A stretch of DNA of 64,000 nucleotides from NCBI RefSeq assembly GCF_010015445.1, contig NC_053126.1, positions 20,510,669 through 20,574,668 on the forward strand. Reading direction: 5' to 3'. Source of the DNA: Perca fluviatilis. Taxonomy: Eukaryota > Chordata > Actinopteri > Perciformes > Percidae. Within the stretch, counting starts at the first letter, position 1. Each line of letters starts with the position of its first letter. The position numbers were made by a program, and so were the translations under genes. Under the pieces are notes generated by a model. That model was not told the DNA's origin and ran no database searches. It saw only the letters and a program-made list of their open reading frames with translations. Positions 22,310-33,039 of the stretch are shown piece by piece.

Positions 22310-23704
22310 TATGTCAGCTTTCCACATGCTGCCTTTTGGCCTCAGGCTCCTTCTGACTGTTGGGTCACAGCCTTTCAGTTCATCTCCTGCTCTGTGTGCA
22401 TTCTTTAATCAGGACCGTCCTTCTTGCAGTGCTGCTGGATGTGATAAAGAACTATTTCAGGAACACATTTTCCCCTATCCCAACAGTAAACTGGAAATAT
22501 CTCATGGCGACATTGAGAAACCAGGAGAATGTTTGTCTGCAGCTCTCTGGACTGCTCAGGAATCCTGGTGTGTAATCAATACAGATTTATTCTCGAGGAG
22601 TGGCAGTGTGGACAGGAAGTTAAGGTTGTGCGTTGAGGGAACTGCATCTGACAGTCAGTTCGTGAGCAGGTACTTCACAGGAGTGCTATTGTCTTGCATG
22701 AATAGAAATCCCCTGTCTGTCTCTCTCTGCTTCTGTTACTGTTAGTGATTTGAAGTGAGGCGAAGCTTTGACAGCTGAAAGCAGACATCTCCTTGGCAAC
22801 AGATACAGTCCCGCACTGCACTTGTTTGGTTTTAATGTCGAGAAAGATCGAGGTGGAGAGGCGTGCCAGCTTTTAGGATGGCTTTAGTAAAATTATAGTT
22901 TGTTAAACCAAGTAGCAGGTTGGACCAAAGTACTCAGTGGGGAGAGCCGGACCTTCTTATTCACATCCTGCTGAATATGTGCTCGCAGGCCAACCTTAGA
23001 CCCACTTGTCACCTTGCCTGACCCAGTCATCCCTTTTGTGTCTGCAGGGGATTATCTGGCTGTAGGTTAAATCCCTAGAGACAAGGCTTTCTGGTAGACC
23101 TGCAACGCAGAGTGTGCTCTTAATTGCTCCACTGTTTCAAGTCTGTAACACTAACCGTCTGTCTGTTTACATGATCTCATTTGGGTTTCATAAACATTTC
23201 CAGTATGGGTAACTTTAACATTACAGGAGGCGTAGAAAAATGATGAGCGGCCCTGTCAAAGTAAAAAAACAAACAAAGGCGTTGGGCTTCTAATATGTAG
23301 TTTAAGAAATGCTGTTGGTCTGTGGTTAAGTGGGAGGTTTAAACATACATTGTTGCAACTATTGTATCAGTCATTGGCTCGGGTGTCATAGATTTTCTGT
23401 GAAATGTGTCACTGTTGTTTCTATGTACTTCATTTATGATGTAATTTCCATGTAAATGGAAATAGAGAAGCAGCACTGAACTTTGAAGGTGGAAGCTATC
23501 ACCATTATGAAAATGACAGTGGAAGAAGAACCACTGTTTTTGTTCTTGTTAAGCCATTCATATTCTTGTTTGTGACAGTTTCTCTTTTGTCCATCACTTC
23601 CCTGTGTCCATGACAGTGTTTTTATGAAACCATAACATTTTCTTTGTATCTTCATCTATTTTATTTCTAACATGAAGGTAGAAGAACTACCTCAGCATGT
23701 TCAA
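22308..23704. other. Non-coding, nothing recognised
   Basis: Mixed-composition sequence with no exon supported by splice sites and no recognised repeat. The open frame running out of the (CA)n array has no protein-like pattern. Confidence 0.35.
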
Positions 23705-23900
23705 AATCATATTTTTTTTAATTTAACCTTTATTTAACCAGGTTAGTGTCATTGAGATATAAAATCTCTTTTTCAAGAGAGACCTGGCCAAGATAGCAGA
23801 ACAAGTTAGTTACATATAAAAACAATTTACAATCACAAAACAAACACAGAAGAGGCCAAGACAACTCAAGTACATTTCACTTAAATAAAAGTGCCATTAG

Positions 23901-25160
23901 TTAAAACATTTGCACGTGTGGATGTTCTATGGTTTTAACATAACCTTTGAAATCATTTAAGGAAATTAGACACTGTAATTTGAGTGTTTTCTGTAGGTCA
24001 TGCCAAGTAGAAGGTGCAGCAAACATGAAAGCCTTTTTAAACAACTCTGTCCGGGCTTGAGGTACATTCAATGAGATAGTGTTCTGAGACCGTAAACCAT
24101 AAGTACTCTGTGTAAAAGAAGGAAATTCAGATATGTAACATGGGAGCCTGCCTAAAATGCCTTTGTATATGAACATATAAAGGTGAGTAAGCCAGCGATT
24201 TGACAGAGAGGGCAAATTCACTGTGGAGTAAAGTGGACAGTGATGAGTGAGGGGTCTGCAATTTGAAATTAACCTTAAAGCTCCATGATACACAGCATCC
24301 AACATCTGAAGACACTTTGATGGGGCATTCATGTACAACCGATCACCATAATCAATAATAGAGAGAAATGTGGGATCGACTAGCCTTTTTCTGGCAGAAA
24401 AAGTAAAACAAGATTTGTTCCTAAAGAAAAAACCTAGCTTCAATTTCAACTTTTTTGCTAGGTTCTGTATATGAAGCTTAAAAGAAAGGTGATCATCAAT
24501 TAAAAATCCTAAATATGTATAAGATGAAACTACCTCAATTGTTTTACCGTGATCAGTAACAATATTCAGGTTGAGTTTGGAGTTTGAAAAGACCATTACT
24601 TTAGTCTTCTCAGCATTAAGCACAAGCTTTAATTGATAAAGCTGTGCTTGCACTCTGTCGAAAGCAGTTTGCAAGCATCCATACACCTTCTTAATGGTAG
24701 CTGCACAACAATAAATAACAGTGTCATCTGCATAAAAATGGAAAAATGCATGTTGGACATTTTCCCCCAGACAGTTTATATAAATAGTGAATAAAAGTGG
24801 CCCCAGAATGGAGCCCTGGGGAACCCCTTTACAGATTGATAGATATTTTGACATTAGGCCTTGAACTTACATAGCTTGAGTCCTATCAGCGAGGTAGTTG
24901 ATAAACCAGCACACCGAGTGCTTAGACATACTTATACTGATCAGTCTCTGAACTAGTATGCTATGGTCAACAGTGTCAAATGCTTTGGACAGATCAATGA
25001 ACAGAGACACACAGTGTTTCTTATCATCAAGTGCTTTGACTATATCATTAATTATTTTTATTGCAGCAGTGGTAGTGCTGTGTTTTTTCCTTAAACCAGA
25101 TTGATGCTTAGATAAAATTGACTGAGCATTTAAGTACTCTTTCACTTGATTACTAACCAA
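23901..25160 (-). pseudogene. LINE reverse transcriptase, disrupted
   Basis: Two consecutive open segments (25160-24867 and 24854-23901) carry the canonical motifs: SGLRKKHSTTTA, then LFIDLSKAFDTVDHSIL (motif A), GVPQGSILGPLLF (motif B), FYADDTVIY (motif C with the catalytic YADD), then KTKVMVFS and YTYLGFLID. The break near 24860 is a frameshift or stop just before motif B. The tail includes the C-terminal thumb-like region ending MQ-F at 23901. Confidence 0.88.
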
Positions 25161-25609
25161 GGATTAATTTACAGGCTCCAACACCGTAGGGGCAACAGAG
25201 TCAAACAAGAACCCAGATGATATGAAATGCTCATTAAAACAATTTAACATTTGTACTTTGTCAGATATAGTCACACTATTCTTAACCAGGGACAACGAAA
25301 AACCTGTTGGTTTAGTAGATGTAGATAATGACTTAATAGTTTTCAGAATGTTTTTGGGTCATTTAGATGATTTCCTTGCTTTTGCCCAGGCTACATTTCT
25401 CTCGTGGAGCAAATTAGATATCTCAGAAGTAAACCAGGGATTGTCCCGCCCCTTAATTCTAAATTTACAAATAGGTGCATGTCTATTCAGAATATCAAGA
25501 AAACTGTTCTGAAAGAAGGTCAGGGCTAATTCCACATCATTAATCAGGGCAATTCTACTCCAGTCAAAATAAAATTAGTCACGTAAAAAACCCTGCTCAA
25601 CAAACATTT

Positions 25610-26041
25610 TCATATTTCGCCTTTCAACAATACAGCAGCAACAGCAGCAATCACACAGTGATCACTCACATCATTAGCAAAAGCACCTATTGCAGAGTAC
25701 TTAAAAGGGGCATTGGTCAGGATTAAATCAATGAGTGATGATTTCTCCGGACATTTAGGATTTGGCCGAGTAGGAGTGTTAATTAATTGAGTCAAATTTA
25801 AATTGTCACACTGCTCTTTAAAAGCATCTGATATCGGCCTCAGCCAGTCCCAGTTTAGATCACCAACAACAATAGTGTCATTACAAATAACTTGACTTAA
25901 CAAATTTGATAGTGTAGATGAAGAGTCATTTGATGCAGACAGAGTTCTATAACAACCAACCACCCTGATATAGTGGTCTTTGGAGACTCCAAGGTTTAAG
26001 GCCAAAAACTCAAATAGTTTACTCACCAATTTTAAGAGCAC
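25610..26041 (-). pseudogene. LINE endonuclease C-terminal fragment
   Basis: The frame shows VVGCYRTLSAS, VVGDLNWDWL (the catalytic GD.N motif of APE-type endonucleases), QLINTPTRPNP, SLIDLILTN and VSDHCVIAA (the terminal SDH motif). The N-terminal catalytic part is missing where the element is truncated. Confidence 0.8.
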
Positions 26042-26060
26042 TAAACTAGAGTTGAATTTG

Positions 26061-26904
26061 CATTTGATATAAAAAGCATTGTCATATTGTCAAGGTCTTA
26101 TCTTCAGTCTTCTTCCATTAGCAACATCAGACATAATCAGAACAAAATCATTGCAAGTGAAAGCTACATGAAAAAAACTGAGCCTTTACAACTCATTAGA
26201 AATGACACTGTAATGCTAATCTCATATCACATTTTTACTAGATGCATCACAACAATCTACTGACAGGTGAGACTCCAAACAAAATATTTTCTTTTTCTCT
26301 GGTGTGCTCTACTGTCTGAACTGTAGAAGTAGTAGGTGATAAGAACGACAGTAGCTCACTGATTGGGACCTTTCAAGTAATATATTAATTACACTATTGG
26401 ATTTCATAACTCATCACTGCTGCCAAGATATTTGTTATCTCTGCATTTTTCTAATGTCCAATTTGAGATAATGCTTTCATGTTATGGTTACCAAATATGG
26501 CATTAATTTGATGGTTGTACATCAAGGACCAATGTAACAACCTTAGTTTACTAAATCAGCCAACTTTTGACAATCTGTTGGGGTTCTGGGGATTCTGTTT
26601 TGCTCTTTTTGAGAAAATAGTAATTGTAGTAGTCATTTGGGTTATATCCTTTTTTATTAATTTTAGTTTTCAGATTATTTTCATTCACATTGAATGAGCA
26701 GAAATTTAATATAATGAAAAAAGAATGAAGAACTTTGTGTCAAATACTTGCAGTTTACTGTTTGAGAGATAGCTTGCTAGCATGCTAAAACAAGACGAAA
26801 GAAACTAAGAAGCTAAAGTCATGCTAGCAGCTTTGTTAACGGTTAAAGGTACCTTTGTTGTCATTTCTAAGCATACACAGAGAAAGAAAATTTGCATTGC
26901 AGTC
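26061..26904. other. Non-coding, nothing recognised
   Basis: AT-rich DNA with no supported feature. GCTAGCATGCTAAAAC-type motifs near 26776 are common in fish repeats. Confidence 0.35.
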
Positions 26905-27200
26905 AATGAAATTTGCATTTAATGGCCGGAGTTCTTCATTGCCTTATGGCCGGGGCACTGACCTAACATAACGCACACTAACACAGGGAGTCTTGCAAAC
27001 TCCATGCAGAAAGGCCCAGTCCGGACCGGGATCGATCCCCAGTACTCAGCACATCCGCCAGTCTTAACCCTGGGCGATTGTGTGAGGCTGTACTCATGCA
27101 CAGTGGAGCCCAGGGACGGACTGGGGCTAAAAAACAGCCCTGGACTTTCTCCCAAATAGGCCCATCATCCGGCCATTCGCCCGTAGCCGTGCGCGACAGA
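26905..27200. repeat. Fragments of a SINE-like repeat and a GGACGGACTGGG element
   Basis: AACACAGGGAGTCTTGC-AAACTCCATGCAGAAAG followed by GGACCGGGATCGATCCC resembles the tRNA-like region of fish V-type/tRNA SINEs. CAGGGACGGACTGGGGCTAA, then CAGCCCTGGAC, at 27110 is the recognisable start of another common fish element. Both are partial. Confidence 0.4.
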
Positions 27201-28205
27201 CACTAGCAAGGATGTCCTGATACTATGCCACAATACTCTATTAGCCTATCAGACAAGGTATTCACAGCAAGTAACATCTCAAAACCAATGATGAGAATTG
27301 GGGTTGTGTTTATTAATGAAGCCTCAGTCTTCAAATAAAACTTAAAATGTACAATGCCATTACATCTGCATTGAAAATAAAATACAAATAAAGAAATATC
27401 ACTGGCTACAGAAACCCCAAATTACACAAACTTGTAATTATAAAACAGAGTATTACTGACAACACTTTCAGAGATACTTGCTGTACCTGAACAGAGATAT
27501 TCTGTAGGCCTATACCCAAACTACACTGAGAGTGTTAGTTACTATATAATATAACTATTCAAATATAAATGTATATAACATGTGTTGCTTTGTGTTAAAG
27601 AATTAGCATTGAATAACCTATTTAATATTTTCTCAATGACATATTACACTTTTGATTCATATTAAGGCTGTGAAATGATGAAAATGACTAGGCCCTATCA
27701 ATGTTGTCTGTGAAGCTTTCACAAACAACCACCAGGTCTTTGCCAGTTCCACAATAGTAAACACAAATATGAAAGACTGTACTCTGATGGAAGACAGACA
27801 GAAAGAGCAAGCTAGGATTTTTTGGTTAAACTTTTGGTTAAATTTGGCCCCCTTCCCTGTTTGTTATCACGTTTAGAGTGGTACCAATGCATACCTGATG
27901 TTTTCCCGTTTAATTTAATACCATAGTCTTCATCCTAGCAGCAAAAGTGAGCTCACTACAACCTCTCATATAAAACCAAGTGAAATCGCGGTCAACCCGC
28001 GATTAATTTCTAAAGCGTTTAATGTTTCAAATTAACCTAACAGAAATTATTAAATATGTTAAGTTTGACAGCACTAAATGGCACGATCATTTTCATAATC
28101 ATGATGCACACTCTTGTTGAGCTGACTATGCAATTCGCTAAGATAGGGATAAAGGCAGCCTATAAGTTTCCTGCTCCTGGCACTTACCAGTATTGCTGAT
28201 TTGAA
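27201..28205. other. Non-coding, nothing recognised
   Basis: AT-rich, no exon seen. It may be the remainder of the GGACGGACTGGG element, but no second end was found. Confidence 0.35.
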
Positions 28206-29020
28206 ATTAGGCTCGTTCGAGATGAGCCAGATCTGCGCAGAATCGATCACCGGTGATCGCCGCCCAATGCATGCCGGTTAGATTTGTGTCCGACTTGCCA
28301 TGCGTTCATGGACATCGGAAAAACGTTTTTCCGAGTGAAAACGTCACTATTCACGTAACGTCCTGTGGGAATGAGAGGTGGGAAACTCGGGCTGAATTTT
28401 GATAACCGAGTTTCCCAGTTGGTGACGCGTTGTTGACAACTGACGTTTGATGGAGGCGACTTTGGTTCACTGAACATATTTCAATGATAATAAACTGTTT
28501 ATTGTGGACAAATGCCTCTGCCAAGAAACATACACAGACATAATATGTTTAAAATTATTCATATATAGGCCTATGTATAAAAAAACAACACATTATCCGT
28601 GTCTTTTCCCGTTCGTTGTCCTGCAGATAACACAAAAAATAGCCTACACCTGGCGATGTGCTGTTTGGATGCTCGCATAAGAAAACAGAGAATCTTCTGT
28701 TATTGTGACCTCCATGTTTTCACACACCTGATGCTCTAGACTATGGCCAACAGTTGGTGGCAGTCATGCAAAAAGTTGTTATGCCAAACGCCAATATAAC
28801 AGAAGAAGATGAACACGCATCCTGACCATGTGAACGCTGCCAGTTGGAAAAACAATGTAACCAGGGGGGGGCGGTGCCTGTTTTTCCGAGGTGGCATGAA
28901 CGCAGCATTGATCCCGACTTGCTCTGACGTCATGCACACGTGGGCAACGATAATCTCACGAGACCAAGGCGGCCGCAGTTCTCAGACGCAGGTAGCGCAG
29001 TTGGTTGCTTTTCTGCAAGA

Positions 29021-29789
29021 GCCAGTGTCAGTACCCGATCCGTTCCACCGGCACAATCCGTTCTGCGCATGTGCAAGATGACACGTATGCCATGACGTAT
29101 GCGCAGATGATAATACCGTTTTACGACCTGCCCAATCTGTTCCACACTAGCCTCCACCGGGATAGCTAACAGCTAATTTGGCTAACCGCTAGCCTTCAGT
29201 CTAAAATAACGCATGCGCAGAACGGATCGTGCAGGCAGAACGGACAGCTAGATTCAGTCTAAAATAACGTTAGGTCAAACATAATGGGAAAAGCAGGCTA
29301 CAGCTAAATTAAGACTTTACAGTAATAACAAGAAAGACAAGTATTGAGTGATTGTATTTTAAATGAGCACAAGTAGAACTGACGTAACCGCTGTTATATA
29401 TGTTAACGTTTATTTTCAAGTTTTATTTTGAGGGTCTTTTAAAGTTTACATGCTGTCTCAGCTAGCGGTTAGCCAAATTAGCTGTTAGCTAAACTAACGT
29501 TAGCTTAACTGTGGAGGCTAACGGCAGACCGCTACAATCAGCTAGCGGTTAGCCAAATTAACCGTTAGCTAAACTAACGTTAGCTTCCCAGTGGAGGCTA
29601 ACGGCAGACCGCTATAATCACCTAGCGGTCCGCCGAATTAGCTATTAGCTAAACTAACGTTAGCTGAAGGCTAGCGTGGGAACAGATTGGGTAGTGTCGT
29701 AAATCCTCGTACCACAGCGCATGCGTGAACATCTTGCGCATGCGCAGAACGGATCGTGCTGGTGGAACGGATCGGGTACTGACAGCCAG
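29021..29789. mobile_element. Nested long-inverted-repeat (foldback-like) element
   Basis: The left arm from TGTCAGTACCCGATCCGTTC (29026) and the right arm ending GAACGGATCGGGTACTGACA (29784) are inverted over about 130 bases. Both include CCGTTCTGCGCATG and the AATCTGTTCC-ACGCTAGCC region. GCCAG occurs immediately outside both ends (29021-29025, 29785-29789), a 5-bp target duplication. No coding sequence. Confidence 0.75.
29461..29665. repeat. 80-bp tandem repeat, about 2.6 units
   Basis: GCTAGCGGTTAGCCAAATTA recurs at 29461, 29541 and (as CCTAGCGGTCCGCCGAATTA) 29621, exactly 80 bases apart. Units also share GTGGAGGCTAACGGCAGACC. The array lies inside the nested foldback element. Confidence 0.9.
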
Positions 29790-30499
29790 GCGGACGCAGG
29801 CGGACCCAGTGCATGCTGGGAAACGCCGGCCTCTCAGCTGATCGAACAGCTGATTGGTTCAGAATCGACTCAACATGATGACGTTTTATATAAACTTTTT
29901 ATTGATTTGGAATCGGAGGGATTTTAACTGTGATTTGTCTGATTTAAAGGCTTATTCTGTACAGAACACATGTTGTGTGACTGATAGTTACGTTTAGAAG
30001 TCAGAGAGACTAAATCTGTTCAGATTACAGATCATCTACAGTGTGTTGTTAATTAAAATCAGCAACAGATCGCATGTGAGCATTTTGACAGCTACTCTGT
30101 CATAATAAAAACTACTGGAGACTGTAGGAGCTGATATATGGGTCTGATAACCGGAATCGGACCACAGTGTTTCTGTCACTTCCTGTTCAGCCTGAAGGCT
30201 GCTGGAATCAGCTGGAAACTGTCCGACTTGAGAGCGGACTTTTGTCACCGCCCCCGGCTGCTGCCGCCTGCTCTCGTCTACTTTACAGGCGAGGCGCAGT
30301 TTATCTCGAACGAGCCTATTACTCACGTCTAATGACTCTAATTCTTCTTTTTCAGTTTTATTTTTACATGTAGCATAGAAGTGATTGTATTTGAGCCCCC
30401 TGCTGTTGGCTGTTAATATTGCTTTAATAGACTTTTTTTTCTTCTTTTTTTGTCGGTTGGACAGCCGACTTTTCCAGAACGCACAGATTGTCAGGCAAT

Positions 30500-30900
30500 C
30501 CCTGGTGGAGCCTTGAGCTAAACGCTTACATCAGCATGCAACAATTGACAATGCTAACATGTTGTTGTTAAGCAGGTATTATGATCATCATAGTGTGTTA
30601 GCATTTTAACATTTGCTAATTATCGCTAAACACAAAGTGCAGCTGAGGATGATGGATGTCAGTATTGCAGGTAGTATTTGACACATTAAAATTTGGACAC
30701 CATGGTGGTCAGTGGATCACAAGATGATCTAATTGAAAGTGAAACAATTCATCCTAAGTGGACCATCAATATCAGTACCAAATTAGGCTAAATGGCGATC
30801 CATTCAAACATCATAGTATACGGTATCGTGTTAGCATGCTAACATTTGCTTATAAGCACTAAACACAAAGTACAGCTAATGCTGGGGAAAAAATTTAATA
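30500..30900 (-). repeat. Old dispersed teleost repeat, reverse copies
   Basis: In reverse orientation it matches the family at 10306 and 15060: CTAACATGTTG, GTTAGCATTTTAACATTTGC, TCGCTAAACACAAAGTGCAGC. A second fragment at 30825-30885 (GTGTTAGCATGCTAACATTT, then AAGCACTAAACACAAAG) repeats the same part. Confidence 0.6.
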
Positions 30901-31309
30901 TTGGGCGCTGATAATTGAGACGAGAGTTTGATATCGCCTCATGTTGCAACAGTTTTGACAGAAAGTTATTTTTACTTTTCTTCTTTTCTCTCCGATGCCC
31001 TCTCCTAAACTATAACCTTATTTAATCATCATGATGTATTAAGTGTTTGATTTAAGATTGCGTACATTATGATTATTTTTAGTGTATCCATAATCAAGAC
31101 AAAGAGAGGGACTGTTAATCTGTAAACTTTCTATTCTGACAATATTGTGGAGAAAGTGGTTTCTCCACACACACTCACAGCTCAAAAGGCTCAGTGTTTT
31201 TGAGTCCACAGCATCAGAGTTAATGGTAGGCTACTCTTTTACTTCTTAACAGCTGCCCCAGGGTGGATTGTTTGGTGTTTGATAGTGTGTGTTAAAAACT
31301 GAATTTCTG

Positions 31310-31475
31310 TGGCCAGGATAGCTCAGTCGGTACAGCAGGTGCACACATACAGCCTCGACGCAGAATGTTTGGGGTTCGAGTCTGACCTGGGACGATTTCC
31401 TGCATGTATTCCCCCCTCTCTTTCCCCCTTTCATTGCTTTCCTATCATTAATGTCGGAAATGCCCAAAAAAAAAA
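31310..31475 (+). mobile_element. tRNA-derived SINE, copy 1
   Basis: The head GGCCAGGATAGCTCAGTCGG contains a pol III A box (TAGCTCAGTCGG). GGTTCGAGTCT is a B box. The body CCCCCCTCTCTTTCCCCC, then AATGCCCAAAAAAAAAA, gives a poly(A) end. The same structure recurs at 54836 and 56044. Confidence 0.75.
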
Positions 31476-32974
31476 ATGTTAAGGAGGTCTGCCTTTCCCT
31501 CCCCTTGCAGATCTACCTGTTTGCTCTGACACTGGCATGTCCACCACTGTACTGCCTACCGTAGTGGAGCAAGTCATGCACACCTAATATACTAATATAA
31601 GATGGAATGTAAACTGAAACTGGCTGCCCAGTTTCTATGAAGCAATAGGGATCTGAAAAGTTTTTTTTGAAAGAAGCAGATAAAACTTCAGCCTTTGAGA
31701 TTTACCGGAATGTAAAGTATGCAGGAATGTGGTGAAATGCTTAACCTTCAACTCAGTCGTTCATGGAAACACACAAGTCCTTGCAATTGATACTCAAATG
31801 TAAAATGTAACACAGGGCTAATCAAGACAGGGTCGACTGGATCTGATTTAAGAGGTTTTTCCATTAATCTTGATCTCTGGTCCTCCAGTAAGATTATTTC
31901 ATTGGCCTTAAGTCTTAATCTAGACAAACCAGTCACAAATTGATACATGTGTGTTTTACAACAATGATCTCACACTATGCTACTTGACATATGGATCTAC
32001 CCCTGCTTAACTCCTCCTTAATTTTATGACCATAGAAATCATCACCTGAGACTTTATATGTCTTTCCCACCTTTCATCACTTCCTCATCTCTCATCAATA
32101 ATTGCTTAATGTCTTATTACACTCCCCAAATACATACTTTGTGAAGGTGGGTATGGGCATGTGTCTGTGTACTTTAACCTCATCTTATCCATCAAAGTTT
32201 GCCATTACAGGGTGTGTGGAGCCTGTGGTTTTTCATCTCAATTGAGTCTTGGTTACCAATCGATAAAGACATTAGATAACACAGGGCCTTGTACACAGAA
32301 AATAATTGAATCACACCCAGGATCTGATATTAGTCTTGATTTTCTCAACATTTCTTTGTGATTTTAAGATGACTTACTGTTTGTGCAAGGCGTCGACCCA
32401 TCAGTAATATGTTCCCTTTCTGAAAACGGGCTTTTGAACGTAAACATTCAATATACAGGCTAAGCCATTATCAAAGACCTTCTACTGTTTGTACCGCTCC
32501 TCAATCTGTCCTCTGGCTTCCTCCGTTTCCCCATAAACACAACGCGTAGAGTACGAGCAGGCTAAATGGGAACAGACGTCATGACAGCACACTAAACAAA
32601 TAGGAGGCAACTCTTTCCTTTAAGATGGTCACATGAAGTTGGCAGCACTTCTGACTGACACGTCTCGGTGTTGTAAACAGTCGTCACTTGCGGTAGTTCT
32701 TATCTGCTGAGTCACAGCTTTTGTCAACTTTTTACGCACACAATGTTGAATGTTTATTTACGTAAGACAAAACCTCTGACTACTCAGCTCGATCTCTCCT
32801 GTCATTGTGGTGGACAGTGTGCAGGTCAACGAGCTTCCTGTAGAAAGTAGATGAGTTAGTTAGATTTTGAACACTGAGTTAATATTCAGAGCTCCTATTT
32901 GCCATGACATGGAAATGTTTGCTAATTAATGCCATATTTTCCCTCAATAATTACCATTCAGCTGATTACACAGC
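31476..32974. other. Putative mucin first intron, distal part; nothing recognised
   Basis: No exon with acceptable splice sites and no clear repeat. Thr/Ser-rich coding bias is absent until 33040. Confidence 0.4.
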
Positions 32975-33022
32975 TTAAAGCTGCTCTAATCAATATTTGT
33001 AGATTAACAATGGATCAAATGA
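32975..33022. mobile_element. Terminal fragment of a TTAAAGCTGC MITE
   Basis: TTAAAGCTGCTCTAATCAAT, followed by ATTAACAATGGATCAAATGA, matches the reverse complement of the end of the element at 50560-51055 at all but a few positions over about 47 bases. It directly abuts the first mucin-domain exon and could supply part of its splice acceptor (TTTGTAG at 33002). Confidence 0.65.
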
Positions 33023-33039
33023 ATACTTGTTTATGAAAG

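Larger units (their letters stand above)
23705..26060 (-). mobile_element. 5'-truncated non-LTR retrotransposon (LINE)
   Basis: The minus strand carries, in order, an endonuclease C-terminal part (26041-25610), a linker, and reverse transcriptase (25160-23901). The tail at 23710-23815 has AACCTTTATTTAACCAGG, ATTGAGAT and AAATCTCTTTTTCAAGAGAG, which I recall as the conserved 3' end of an abundant teleost LINE. ORF1 and the endonuclease start are missing, which fits 5' truncation on insertion. Stops and frameshifts (for example near 24860 and 25165) make it inactive. The family looks like the Jockey/CR1/L2 group; I cannot place it more finely. Confidence 0.85.
28206..30320. mobile_element. Composite TIR element with AGGCTCGTTCGAGAT ends
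   Basis: The left end AGGCTCGTTCGAGAT (28209) and right end ATCTCGAACGAGCCT (30317) are perfect inverted repeats. ATT sits immediately outside both (28206-28208, 30318-30320), a 3-bp duplication as in PIF/Harbinger-type elements. That class call is tentative because no transposase is seen. The body contains a second complete element (29021-29789) and GC-rich non-coding DNA. Confidence 0.7.

Noticed and set aside
22209..22745. 178-codon open frame starting in the (CA)n array
   Set aside because: The start is a Thr/His run from the microsatellite and the remainder shows no domain, codon bias or splice context.
25222..25512. 96-codon + strand open frame at 25.2-25.5 kb
   Set aside because: Antisense of the LINE linker between endonuclease and reverse transcriptase on the minus strand.
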